Below are positions 45,904 to 55,195 of a stretch of DNA of 64,000 nt, in pieces; the stretch's first letter is position 1; every line of letters starts with the position of its first letter. The stretch is from Leptolyngbya sp. FACHB-321 (GTDB lineage Bacteria; Cyanobacteriota; Cyanobacteriia; Leptolyngbyales; Leptolyngbyaceae). Both the position numbers and the translations under genes were made by a program. The DNA lies in contig NZ_JACJPI010000088.1 in the NCBI RefSeq assembly GCF_014695975.1, forward strand, positions 24,821 through 88,820. Direction: 5' to 3'. The notes beneath the pieces were generated by a model that saw nothing but the letters and a program-made list of their open reading frames with translations, made no database searches and was not told the origin of the DNA.

Positions 45904-45926
45904 CGGAAAGCCTGGTGAGCTTTCCG
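45904..45926. repeat. Intercistronic hairpin CGGAAAGC / GCTTTCCG
   Basis: A perfect 8-bp stem with a 7-nt loop sits in the 255-bp gap between the 188-aa and 534-aa genes of the DUF11 operon. No T-run follows on the minus strand, so mRNA stabilisation or processing is more likely than termination. Confidence 0.5.
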
Positions 45927-46021
45927 CAATCTGCAATCGAAAATTGGCAGGATGGGGCAGGTGAAGCAGACACTAAAAACAATCGATCGCCCGCTTCACC
46001 AAGCCTTTACCGAGTCTGCAA

Positions 46022-46588
46022 CTAGCGCACTTTCACCTGGTATTCGGCGGTTACTGGGGCTTTTGCAGCCAGGGTCTTGGAGAGCTTCCAGCGGATATGA
46101 GTGTATGCCTCAGCCGGTGCGGGACGGGTTTCGACTTTGCCATTCGCTAGCTTGACCTGCACTGTGGGGGTTTCGACAAAACTGCGTCCGCCATCAATGC
46201 TGTACGTAATCTGAGCCGCTTGGCTGGCGTTCGCTTTAGCAGATTTCAGAATAAACACGGTGCTCTTGGGAATGGGCTGATTTAAGGTCAAGTTATTGAC
46301 GGGACGATCGCCTTCGTTCTTGCCCATCAGGCGATACCGCAAGACATCACCTGCCTGCACTGCCAGTTGGCTGCCACCCTGCCAGGAAATCGTTTCCTTG
46401 CCTTGGGCATCTTTGCTAATCACCTGCTTCTCGCCCAGCAAAGCCAACTGCACTTTGGGGTGCTGCGCGGCTTTGGCGATCGCCACATTTGAATCAAACA
46501 GACCCGCTACAACGGGTAACTTACTAGCAAAGGGCATAGTCAGAAGCAATGCTGTGACTCCTAGACCAACCGCGAATTGACGTTTCAT
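46022..46588 (-). CDS. Small exported DUF11-like protein
   Basis: This is a 188-aa protein with a signal peptide (about 1-30) followed by a single beta-sandwich domain: QAGDVLRYRLMGKNEGDRPV, then LTLNQPIPKSTVF, then ITYSIDGGRSFVE. This is a compact DUF11-type module. It ends in AEYQVKVR. It is the second gene of the operon, 139 bases after the 797-aa gene. It could be a minor subunit or cap of the surface structure, by inference. Confidence 0.65.
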   Translation of the reverse strand: MKRQFAVGLGVTALLLTMPFASKLPVVAGLFDSNVAIAKAAQHPKVQLALLGEKQVISKDAQGKETISWQGGSQLAVQAGDVLRYRLMGKNEGDRPVNNLTLNQPIPKSTVFILKSAKANASQAAQITYSIDGGRSFVETPTVQVKLANGKVETRPAPAEAYTHIRWKLSKTLAAKAPVTAEYQVKVR

Positions 46589-46727
46589 CAGTTCAACCTC
46601 TTCAAATAGCTAAAGATTTTGGGATGCAGAATTGTTTAGTAGCAGAAGCAGACAGGGAGAGTCGAAGGTGGGGAAGTTTGACCGAACTCAAACCTCGAAA
46701 CGCGAACCTCAAACTCTCCCCCAACTG

Positions 46728-49121
46728 TTAGTTAATTCTGCGACGGAAGATAAACGTGCCGCTGGCTCCGGGCTGCACTGCCACACCTAGCGTATTGGTA
46801 TACCGCGTGACATCCGTTGGCTGCGTCGTACCAGACTGATCGCCGCTGGGAGCATAGGCGATCGTGCCGAACTGAGCAGTTGTCGAACCGACTACGTTGC
46901 TGGTGTCAATCACGCCATTGGTGTCGTTATCTCTTGCCCAGGTGTTGGTGCCAATGGTGCCATCCTCGGTGATGATTACGTTACCAGCGCTAAGGGTGAC
47001 GTTGCCTGCACCAACCGGAGCAATGGAGATATTGGTGTAAGTAATCCGATACTCAATGAATCTGCCAACCCGTAAGTTTGCAGGTGTTGGGGTTTGCGTA
47101 TAGTTTTCAACGACTGTTGTGCCATCGGTCTCAAGGATGCGGGCATCTTTGACCATTCTCAGGAACCCGGTGTAAACGCGAGCGATCGAGCGGTTTTGAG
47201 TAGGCTCCGTTGCTGCCAAATCAGGTCTGCCATTGCCATTTACATCCTGGAAGGCGTAGATGGGAACTGAGAAACCATTGCCAGTGGTAGTTGAGAGTGC
47301 TGTATTGGCAGGCAGATCCACCACAACGCTGTAGTTTACTGACGTGCCTGCTGTCAGGGTCGGAATGACAATAGTGCTACCAGAGGTAAAGATGAAGTTA
47401 GTGCCGTTGTAGGTGTAAACGGCTGTTTGTCCCCCATAGCTCAGCGTGACAGTAGTGTTAATGGGGGGCAAGACCTCGCCTGCACCCGGGGTAAAGTTGG
47501 CAGCATCAGGCACCAACAGAATATTGCTTAAAGTGCCCGTGGTCGGATTGTTGATTGTATTGAGGAACGTGACCGCATTAGGGTCGATCGTGGAACCCGG
47601 AGCCGTGTTGGCTGGAATCGCCGATGACCTGTTAGTGAAATCGTCGTTGTTGTTGGTTGGTCCCACTGCCGCAGGCTGCCCGTTAGGACCATTTAGAATG
47701 GTGCCTGCTGCCGCAACGGTAAATACCGTAGCTTCACCACCAGGACCGGTACCTGTGTTGTTGTTGTTGCTGTCTACCCCATCTACCGCTGGGTTGGCGA
47801 CCCCGTTAGTAGGTGTGTTGGAACCGACTGTACCATCATCATTAAAGTTGCTGGGAGTCTGATCACCTGATTCGTCGTAGACCAGAGTCGTGCCACCGCC
47901 CGCTGTTTGACCAAAGACTTGAGCCAGGTTAGCGATCGTCGTTGTAGCCGTTACGTTCGTTGTCACGACCTGGAAGGTAAATCCTGTAACCGTTGTGCCT
48001 GCAGTGATCGGAGTGGTAGATGCATCGTAAACAAAACCAACGCGGGTAATACCTGATGTTGGTCGAGTCGTTGTCCAAGTGGCATTGTTGGCAGTAACTG
48101 TGGTTGGGTCAGTGGTATACACAACCGTCCAAGCAATAGGGGTTGTAGGGGCAGTAGGGGTTCCGGTCAACACCGTTCCAGTTGGAATTGCGTCAGAAAC
48201 CAGTACCCGGTTCGTGCCAATCCCATTTACTGTTGTACCCACCAAATTAGCCGGAGCCAGACCTGTACTGCCAGCCGGAGCGGTAGAATCTACCCGCAGC
48301 GACAAATTATAGGTCAGCACATCGTCGCTAAGTAGTGGTGTACTGGAATCACTGTAAGCAGAGCGGGTCTTAAGAATTGCTGCAAACGCTTGAGGCTGTG
48401 CACCAACTAGCACCTGTTGAGTGGCGCTGGTTTCCCGTTCACCATTGCTGGGGACACCTGCTGCTTCATTTGCTGTACCATTCACGTTGTCTACCGTCCG
48501 AATCTCGGTAGCCAGCGAACCATCGGGCGCATCAGGCTGGTTTTGAGTTGCTGCACTATTATCATTGAGTCCGGTATCGCCCAAACGCACGGCAACGGTT
48601 GCACCAGACGAAGCCAAGCCCGAAATTGTGACTGGTACTCGCACAATCACAGAGCCACCGGCTGGAATAGAAGCTGTCGTCACACCACCTGCCGGAACAG
48701 GGTTAAAAGTTGTTCCACCATCAATGCTGAATTGCAACGATCCAGGCGTTCCTGGTCCTGTTACCGTAGCGCTGCCTGGAATAAATAACCTCGTAGGATC
48801 ATTACCGACATTGGTGAGCCGGAAGTCATAGTTGAGGACATCATTGGGCAGTACCGTACCCCCGTTAAGGTCGTTAATTGCTAATGGAGTAGCCGTGACA
48901 CCTGCAACCTCTGCAACGGTCACAGTCACAGTGTTAGACGTGGCGTTGATGATTGTGCCGGGAGCATTGGGGTCTTCATAAGTTGCCGTAGCAGTATTGC
49001 TGATGGTGGTTCCAGCAGTCGTACCATCAGCAAGCGCACGGGAGGCGAGAGGCAAGAAACTACCTACTAACAGAGTCACAGCTAAAAATTTACAGTAAGA
49101 CCAACGGGTTTGCGTTTTCAT
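46728..49121 (-). CDS. Large exported DUF11-type protein (first gene of surface operon)
   Basis: This is a 797-aa protein with a signal peptide (about 1-32, ending RALADG). An N-terminal ISNTATATYEDP segment is typical of cyanobacterial DUF11 proteins. Several Thr/Val/Asn-rich beta modules follow (LNYDFRLTNVGNDPTRL; LRVGRFIEYRITYTN near the C terminus). An Asn/Gly-rich stretch near residue 430-470 (VDSNNNNTGTGPGG) may bind calcium or be a flexible loop. Composition is very low in Lys and Cys, as usual for surface filaments. It ends FIFRRRIN. It heads the operon, with a 977-bp gene-free region upstream that should carry the promoter. Confidence 0.72.
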   Translation of the reverse strand: MKTQTRWSYCKFLAVTLLVGSFLPLASRALADGTTAGTTISNTATATYEDPNAPGTIINATSNTVTVTVAEVAGVTATPLAINDLNGGTVLPNDVLNYDFRLTNVGNDPTRLFIPGSATVTGPGTPGSLQFSIDGGTTFNPVPAGGVTTASIPAGGSVIVRVPVTISGLASSGATVAVRLGDTGLNDNSAATQNQPDAPDGSLATEIRTVDNVNGTANEAAGVPSNGERETSATQQVLVGAQPQAFAAILKTRSAYSDSSTPLLSDDVLTYNLSLRVDSTAPAGSTGLAPANLVGTTVNGIGTNRVLVSDAIPTGTVLTGTPTAPTTPIAWTVVYTTDPTTVTANNATWTTTRPTSGITRVGFVYDASTTPITAGTTVTGFTFQVVTTNVTATTTIANLAQVFGQTAGGGTTLVYDESGDQTPSNFNDDGTVGSNTPTNGVANPAVDGVDSNNNNTGTGPGGEATVFTVAAAGTILNGPNGQPAAVGPTNNNDDFTNRSSAIPANTAPGSTIDPNAVTFLNTINNPTTGTLSNILLVPDAANFTPGAGEVLPPINTTVTLSYGGQTAVYTYNGTNFIFTSGSTIVIPTLTAGTSVNYSVVVDLPANTALSTTTGNGFSVPIYAFQDVNGNGRPDLAATEPTQNRSIARVYTGFLRMVKDARILETDGTTVVENYTQTPTPANLRVGRFIEYRITYTNISIAPVGAGNVTLSAGNVIITEDGTIGTNTWARDNDTNGVIDTSNVVGSTTAQFGTIAYAPSGDQSGTTQPTDVTRYTNTLGVAVQPGASGTFIFRRRIN

Positions 49122-50098
49122 AATCCTGAAAAAGGCTGAACAAGTAAGTAATAGATTGACCAGACGGTATTGTGGTCACTAGAACCGCAGCCCGTTTGAC
49201 GCATGAGAAACTAAAGGAGACAGGCAAAAATGCTATTGCCTAAATGATCGATAGGAGTACCAATTGATCGGACGCTGCGGCATCTAGATAATGCGATGAT
49301 GCGCTCGTGCTGGTACTTTTGGTAATTGGTTAAGACGGTGAACGGCTGAGCATAAAGGGTTACTTTTTTTGCTCAAGACGTTCCTTATTGCCTTTGCAAC
49401 GAAGCTGTTTTAGAAACACACAAGACTTAAATCGTTATTGGCGAAATGCTAGTGCCATCTTGCAAAACAGATCGTTTTTGTATGAAAGGTTTCACAGGCT
49501 AGGGTGCTTTCAAACAACGTTTGTCGTTACTTTTATCTAATTACCACTCTTTAGATTGTTCCAAATAGTTAAAATATTAATCTCAGTACCCTTACGGAAA
49601 ATTATTTTATCAAGGCATTTGACGTTTCAAAATCTTCAGTGTTTAGACGCTATAGCTCAGGAAATAGCAGGCTCAATGAACAATGGATTGAAAGAGAGCG
49701 ATCAAGCACGGTATATAATTACTTAGCCCCTTTCTTTTTGCAGGTCTTTAAAGTAGTTATAGGATGTATCCCTTTTCTGTAGAGCTTGCCTTTTCTACAC
49801 AGCTCAAGGGTTTTCGGCTCTCTCTCCTTTTAACAAAGAGACTTTGCTAGCTTCCTTCTTCGCCTTTGAGAAGGAGAGTTTAGGTAATCGGTATGATGTT
49901 ATAAAACTGGGATATGCCTATACAGGCAAACGTGTTTCACCAAAATCAATTGAAAGATTAGAACTTAAAAAGCACTTAGTTCTTTTAACAGTCAATCCAG
50001 ATTTCTACTGATAGGAGAAGACTACAACTATGGCAAATACGTAATTTTTCGTAGGTATTTTGCATCCAAACTCCGTATCTAAGTAATGCTTGTCTCTC
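49122..50098. other. Gene-free region upstream of the DUF11 operon
   Basis: About 1 kb, AT-rich between 49540 and 49620, holding the promoters of the divergent DUF11 operon and the MnmD-like gene. No coding region, tRNA or repeat was recognised. A weak 7-bp hairpin TCCTTCT / AGAAGGA lies at 49853-49875. The length suggests complex regulation or a small RNA, but nothing specific can be named. Confidence 0.4.
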
Positions 50099-50980
50099 AT
50101 GCCTTTACAACCCTGGGTGCCACAGCCAACTACTGATGGTTCGTTCACTTTCTTTTCGGAAGACTTTGGCGAGTCGTTCCATAGCCTTCACGGCGCACGT
50201 GCTGAGGCATTTTCAAAGTTTGTAGTAGCAACTGAGCTAAGGACGAAAGCGCACCACCGTCATCTGCGGCTATTGGACGTTTGCTACGGACTGGGCTACA
50301 ACACGGCGGCAGCGCTGGAAACCATTTGGGCTGTGAACCCAGAGTGCCAGGTAGAACTCTATGCACTAGAGTTGGATGCCACTGTGCCACAGGCGGCGAT
50401 CGCCCCGCCCCTGCTGGATGGCTGGTCGCCAACAGTACAAGCAGTTTTGCAACAAATGGCACTAACGCACGCTTGCATTTCGCCGCATTTGACGGCAACG
50501 CTTTTGCTCGGTGATGCGCGCCAAACAATCCAGACGCTCTGCACTTCAAGCTTTCAGGCGGATGCTATTTTCTTCGATCCATTCTCGCCACGTCGCTGCC
50601 CACAGCTATGGACGATCGAGTTTTTCGCACTAGTGGCACGCTGTTTAGCACCAGACGGTAAACTTGCAACTTATTCACGCTCGGCGGCAGTGCGATCGGC
50701 AATGCAATCGGCGGGGTTTTGCCTGGGAACGTTACCGCCTGATACCGATCACTTGCCACACGAGTGGTCACAGGGCACGATCGGCAGCTTTGATGCTCAA
50801 ACGCTGCATCCTCTGACGCAACTAGAGCAAGAGCATTTGCAAACACGGGCAGCCGTGCCGTATCGTGATCCAACATTGAGAGGAGATGCCACAACGATTC
50901 TAGAGCAGCATTACCAGGAGCAACAGCAAAGTACCTTAGAGTCAACATCCAGTTGGCGGCGACGCTGGGGTATTCGGTAA
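50099..50980 (+). CDS. MnmD-like (DUF752) tRNA-modification methyltransferase
   Basis: This 293-aa Rossmann-fold methyltransferase is related to the methylase half of MnmC, which completes mnm5s2U34 in tRNA. Seen: N-terminal DGSFTFFSEDFGESFHSLHGA (family signature FSxxxGESYHSxHGA), SAM-binding LLDVCYGLGYNTAA, and AIFFDPFSPRRCPQLW. The oxidase half is absent, as in other stand-alone MnmD proteins. ATG 50099 is preferred to a TTG 9 bases upstream. Confidence 0.85.
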   Translation: MPLQPWVPQPTTDGSFTFFSEDFGESFHSLHGARAEAFSKFVVATELRTKAHHRHLRLLDVCYGLGYNTAAALETIWAVNPECQVELYALELDATVPQAAIAPPLLDGWSPTVQAVLQQMALTHACISPHLTATLLLGDARQTIQTLCTSSFQADAIFFDPFSPRRCPQLWTIEFFALVARCLAPDGKLATYSRSAAVRSAMQSAGFCLGTLPPDTDHLPHEWSQGTIGSFDAQTLHPLTQLEQEHLQTRAAVPYRDPTLRGDATTILEQHYQEQQQSTLESTSSWRRRWGIR

Positions 50981-51001
50981 AGCTAACTTGTAAACTATGC
51001 C

Positions 51002-52303
51002 CTACAGTGTGAGGGACTGGGCGTTTGTTTCAATCAGCTTCGCCAGATCCTTCAGGAACGCAGCAGCATGGGCACCGTAGATAATGCGATGGTCGGCAGT
51101 AAGATTGACCTGCATTTGACGTTTCACGCCAAAGAAGCCGTCATCCGTAGCGACAACGGCAGGAAGAGACGCGCCGATCGCCAGAATAGCTCCCGTATTG
51201 GGGGGCAAGATAGCATCAAAGCGATCGACCCCAAACATACCGAGATTAGAAATCGTGAAAGTGCCAGAGCTATACTCCTCTGGCTGCAACTGCTTCGCTC
51301 TGGCGCGATCAACCAGGCTTTTCCAGGTACGCGACAGGGTATAGATATCCAACTGATCGGCTTGCTGCAACACAGGTGTAATCAGCCCACCATCGTCCAT
51401 TGCCACTGCAACTGCCACATTAATTGAAGCCGGATGCGAAAGGCTCTGGTTAATATAGCTCGCATTCAAAAGCGGATGTTTTTGCAGCGTGACAGCAACG
51501 GCTTTTGCCAGCAGTGCTGTCATGGTCACGCCTTTGGACTTGATTTGCTTGTACAGTTTGTCTAGATTGTCAGTTGTGATCGTATAGCCAACATGGTAAG
51601 TAGGCACTTCCAGACTGGCTGCCATATTCCGTACAACCGCATTTTGCAGGGTTGTCAGTGGTACTTGCTGCCCAGCCACCGCAGGAGCAGGAGGCGCTAT
51701 GGCTGGTTTAGCAGCAGGAGGGGTGACTGAGGGCAGTGGCGGCGGTGGTGCAGTAGGGGTTTTAGCAGCAGGCTGTCTACCAGCAGCGGCTTCGACATCT
51801 TCGGCAACGATGCGTCCGTGTGGTCCGCTACCACTTAACGTGTTTAGGTCAACTTTTAGTTCTTTCGCCAGCTTCCGGGCACGAGGAGAAACAACAACCC
51901 GCCCGTTCTGAGTGGTTGCACTCCCTGCTGCATTACCGTTTTGCACAGAGGCTACTGGAGCCGCCACTGCTGCCACCGCGTCTTTAGTATCTGCGATCGC
52001 GCCTGGGGTTTCAACGGGAGCCGTTTGCCCTGCCGCCTGCTGCTGCGCTGTAGCAAGTTCGGCTTCAGTTTCAGCAATCAGAGCGATCGCCGCTCCGACC
52101 GGAGCACTTTCGCCTGCTGGCACCACGATCGAGCCTAAGTAGCCTTCATAGAAGGACTCTACATCCATATCTGCTTTGTCAGATTCCACCACCACGACGG
52201 TTTCACCTTTTTCGACCTTATCGCCAGGTGCTTTGACCCAGGAAACAATTTTCCCCTCGGTCATCGTGGAGCTAAGTGCAGGCATGAAAACTTCGTAAAT
52301 CAT
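51002..52303 (-). CDS. pdhC: Pyruvate dehydrogenase E2 component (dihydrolipoamide acetyltransferase)
   Basis: This 433-aa E2 subunit transfers the acetyl group to CoA. Domains: one lipoyl domain (about 1-80) with the lipoyl lysine in ESDKAD (Lys43); an Ala/Pro-rich linker; a peripheral subunit-binding domain (about 130-170; SPRARKLAKELKVDL, GPHGRIVAEDV); and a catalytic domain to the end. The catalytic motif reads DHRIIYGAHAAAF, with Tyr where most bacterial E2 proteins have Asp; this form is normal in cyanobacteria and plastids as far as I recall. ATG 52303 is chosen because the lipoyl domain starts there. It is followed upstream by the ylqD-like gene on the same strand. Confidence 0.9.
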   Translation of the reverse strand: MIYEVFMPALSSTMTEGKIVSWVKAPGDKVEKGETVVVVESDKADMDVESFYEGYLGSIVVPAGESAPVGAAIALIAETEAELATAQQQAAGQTAPVETPGAIADTKDAVAAVAAPVASVQNGNAAGSATTQNGRVVVSPRARKLAKELKVDLNTLSGSGPHGRIVAEDVEAAAGRQPAAKTPTAPPPPLPSVTPPAAKPAIAPPAPAVAGQQVPLTTLQNAVVRNMAASLEVPTYHVGYTITTDNLDKLYKQIKSKGVTMTALLAKAVAVTLQKHPLLNASYINQSLSHPASINVAVAVAMDDGGLITPVLQQADQLDIYTLSRTWKSLVDRARAKQLQPEEYSSGTFTISNLGMFGVDRFDAILPPNTGAILAIGASLPAVVATDDGFFGVKRQMQVNLTADHRIIYGAHAAAFLKDLAKLIETNAQSLTL

Positions 52304-52398
52304 GGAGTGAGTCCAGTCAGAAAATAAGTAAAGACGGCAGGTGCAGTGATGCAGCAACTGAAAGGTGGCGATCGACGAGCGATTACCACAGCTATTTT

Positions 52399-52848
52399 TT
52401 AAACGGCTCCGCGAATTGCTTCGACGACGCCATCACGCAGTAGGATTTCAACCTGCATTTTTTCGATCAAGTTGTCACCAGTTTCGACCCGAAAAATGCT
52501 GTCGATCTGCCCCTGCTGCACCTCTTGATCTAGCTCTAGCAGTTGAATTTGCTGAAGCTGCTGCAAAATTTGGTTTTTTTGCTCCAGGAACTCGCTCTTT
52601 TTTTCGTTCACCTGAATCTGGATGCCATCAATTTGCTGGAGCGTTTCAGGACCGGGTGGCTTGAGGCTCTGCTTCTGAATTTCGGCAATCATGCGCTGCC
52701 CTTGCATTTCGAGCTGCTGGAGCTGATTGTCGATCTGGTTAAGCTGTGCCTGAAGCTGTTGCTGTGCGTCATCTTTCCATCGCGCAGTGACGATCGCCTT
52801 GACGTTGATTGTGCGCTTCAGCAGCAAGTGAGATTGAGAAACATCCAT
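52399..52848 (-). CDS. YlqD-family coiled-coil protein
   Basis: This is a 149-aa protein. The N-terminal part LLLKRTINVKAIVTARWK is followed by a long Gln/Leu-rich coiled coil (about 25-110) and a C-terminal beta segment FRVETGDNLIEKMQVEILLRDG. This is the layout of the YlqD family, whose function is unknown. ATG 52848 is chosen; the upstream extension of 29 codons lacks similarity. It precedes pdhC by 95 bases on the same strand and may be co-transcribed. Confidence 0.75.
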   Translation of the reverse strand: MDVSQSHLLLKRTINVKAIVTARWKDDAQQQLQAQLNQIDNQLQQLEMQGQRMIAEIQKQSLKPPGPETLQQIDGIQIQVNEKKSEFLEQKNQILQQLQQIQLLELDQEVQQGQIDSIFRVETGDNLIEKMQVEILLRDGVVEAIRGAV

Positions 52849-53017
52849 AAACGTTGGTCGCGAGAAATTGTTGGAGGACAAAGCGTCCGTTGGCAAGTGC
52901 GTTAGCAAGCCATGATGCCGAGGCACACCCGTCAAATTATTGTACTGATGCTACCTATGGCGCTCATGCCACCCCTTCAGCAGTCACCGCCAATTAGATA
53001 TCGTAGCTTGTGCCAGA

Positions 53018-54991
53018 CTATCCAACGAACATCTCGTTAATCATACCCTGGTAGCGTTCCGCCACGACATTACGCCGGATTTTTAGCGTTTGTGTCAGCA
53101 AACCATTGTCGATCGTAAAGGGTTCCAACAATAGCCGAAACGGACCAATGCGATCGTCTGCCCGATAGCCTGGACGATTCTTCACTTCCCGGTTGAGTTC
53201 CTGCCGTACTAGATCTTGAACAGGTTTGCTATCGAGGCTAAGGGGTGAAGAATTTGTAGCTCCACCACTCTCTTCTTTTTCCTCCCCAGGCAATTGCAGC
53301 TCAAGATTCTGCGCAGCTGCCCACTTTTGCAATGCCTCCAGATTAGGCACAATCAGCGCTCCCAGCACTTTTTGATCCTGACCAACAAGCATGATTTGGT
53401 CGATGTAAGGGCTGCGGAGGCAAGCATCTTCAATCGGCTGCGGTTCAATGTTTTCACCACTTGTCAGGACGATCGTGTCTTTAGCACGTCCAGTGATGAT
53501 CAGGTCACCTTGCTCCGTCACCCAACCTAAATCACCTGTGTTAAACCAACCATCAGGGTCGATCGCCGCTGCGGTTGCTTCAGGGTTTTTGTAGTAGCCC
53601 TGCATGACCTGAGGACCACGAATCAAGACCAGCCCTTGCTTTAGATATGGCAGAGGTTGGCGGGTTTCAAGATCGACAATGCGCGTTTCGGTGTCGCGTA
53701 GGGGTTGCCCATCACCACCCCGAATGTTGCGCCAGGGGCGACGAACGTGAGTAATCGGCGCAGTTTCGGTCAGTCCATAGCCGCCCAAAATCGGAATACC
53801 AACGACTTCAAAAAAATCTTCCAGGTGTTCAGCGATAGAGCCTCCACCACTGACAAAAAAGGCGACCTCTCCCCCAATGCCTGCTCGCACCTTTTTGTAC
53901 ACTAGGCGATCGCCCAGTTGATGCGGCAACCATAAAACAGCAGCTTGAACAGCAGCGGTAAGGCGTTGGACGAGTGATGGCTGGAGATTTTCCAAACTTA
54001 CGCCCTGTACAAGACGACGTGCCGCAATATAGCGATGGCTCACGCCCAAAAAGAAGTTCACCAGTCGTTGTTTGCTAGCAGGTTGCTCTCGAAATTGTTT
54101 TTGTACGCCTTCATAGATAGACTCCCACAGCCGTGGCACTGCCACCATATAATTTGGCTTGAAATCCTTTAAGTCTTTCTTGACATAGCGAATGTTGGTG
54201 TATGCCTGCGTACAGCCATAGGCAAACGTAAAATACTCAAACGTGCGCTCGTAGCAGTGCCAGATAGGCAGGATGCTCAACACGCGCCCGTTCTGCGGAT
54301 TAACTACCGAGGCAGCGGCCGTTACTTGAGACAGTAAATTGTTGTGGCTTAGCATGACCCCTTTTGGCATACCAGACGTGCCAGAGGTATACATCAAGGT
54401 TGCTAGCGAGTCACGTTCTAGCGGCACAGGCTGAAGCGTATGACCTGCGCCTGTCTGCATCAATTGCGAAAAATTTAGCGTCTTGATATTACCTACAGGC
54501 GTTGGCGTTTCGTCTGTAAGTAGCACAATGAACTGTAGTGGTAAGGACTCCAGACCTTGAGCCAGCTTTTTTAAGGTTGCCTGATCTTGCACGACCAGTC
54601 CGATACTGTCGCTATGCTTAAGAATAAATAGCAATTCGTCGCGATCTGCCTGAGAGCCACGCACCGCATTGGCGGCACCCGCCATCATGATGCCCTGATC
54701 GGCAATGGGCCAGCGGGGGTTGTTATCGGAGAATAAGGCGATGTGCTGACCTGGTTGCACGCCTAACGCCTGTAGCCCTACTGCAAACTGCTGCATTTGC
54801 TGGTAAAGGTCAGCGTACGTTAGCTTAATCGCTGGCTCGGCGTGAGGATCGTAAACGGCAGTGTTTTGGCTGAAGCGCTGCGCCGCGATCGCCCACAGCG
54901 CTGGAATGGATGTTGCCTGACTATAATCAATCACACGACTTAGCGTTTGGCGCTCTTGCTCAGTCATGGGAGCGGTCTGGGGACGTTTCAT
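53018..54991 (-). CDS. aas: Long-chain acyl-ACP/acyl-CoA synthetase (AMP-forming)
   Basis: This is a 657-aa adenylate-forming enzyme. Seen: P-loop-like LMYTSGTSGMPKGVMLSH, GGYGLTETAP, WFNTGDLGW and the hinge ITGRAKDTIVLTSGENIEP with the catalytic lysine region near the C terminus. The long insert MVAVPRLWESIYEGVQKQF is typical of the large bacterial FadD15/Aas type. Cyanobacteria of known genotype have one such enzyme, acyl-ACP synthetase (Aas, Slr1609 in Synechocystis), which recycles free fatty acids. I infer the same role here. ATG 54991 has an AGGAG ribosome site. Confidence 0.82.
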   Translation of the reverse strand: MKRPQTAPMTEQERQTLSRVIDYSQATSIPALWAIAAQRFSQNTAVYDPHAEPAIKLTYADLYQQMQQFAVGLQALGVQPGQHIALFSDNNPRWPIADQGIMMAGAANAVRGSQADRDELLFILKHSDSIGLVVQDQATLKKLAQGLESLPLQFIVLLTDETPTPVGNIKTLNFSQLMQTGAGHTLQPVPLERDSLATLMYTSGTSGMPKGVMLSHNNLLSQVTAAASVVNPQNGRVLSILPIWHCYERTFEYFTFAYGCTQAYTNIRYVKKDLKDFKPNYMVAVPRLWESIYEGVQKQFREQPASKQRLVNFFLGVSHRYIAARRLVQGVSLENLQPSLVQRLTAAVQAAVLWLPHQLGDRLVYKKVRAGIGGEVAFFVSGGGSIAEHLEDFFEVVGIPILGGYGLTETAPITHVRRPWRNIRGGDGQPLRDTETRIVDLETRQPLPYLKQGLVLIRGPQVMQGYYKNPEATAAAIDPDGWFNTGDLGWVTEQGDLIITGRAKDTIVLTSGENIEPQPIEDACLRSPYIDQIMLVGQDQKVLGALIVPNLEALQKWAAAQNLELQLPGEEKEESGGATNSSPLSLDSKPVQDLVRQELNREVKNRPGYRADDRIGPFRLLLEPFTIDNGLLTQTLKIRRNVVAERYQGMINEMFVG

Positions 54992-55195
54992 AGCACAACT
55001 CCTAAAGCCTTGACATCATCTTATGGCTTGATTGACCAATCGGCGACTGGCTAAGACCATTTTTGACAATGCCACAGACGGTCGCGCTACAAACGATCGC
55101 GCTACTCCTTAGCAGCAGAACAACTGTAAGCAGGCGATAGAATTGACCAGGGGAAGCATTGTCCTTAACCTCTAGCTGCCAGCGTCTCTTTGCAT

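Noticed and set aside
46728..49121. Plus-strand open frames across the DUF11 genes (several of 70-140 codons)
   Set aside because: They are antisense shadows of Thr/Val-rich repeats, giving Val/Pro-rich nonsense without signal or domain features.
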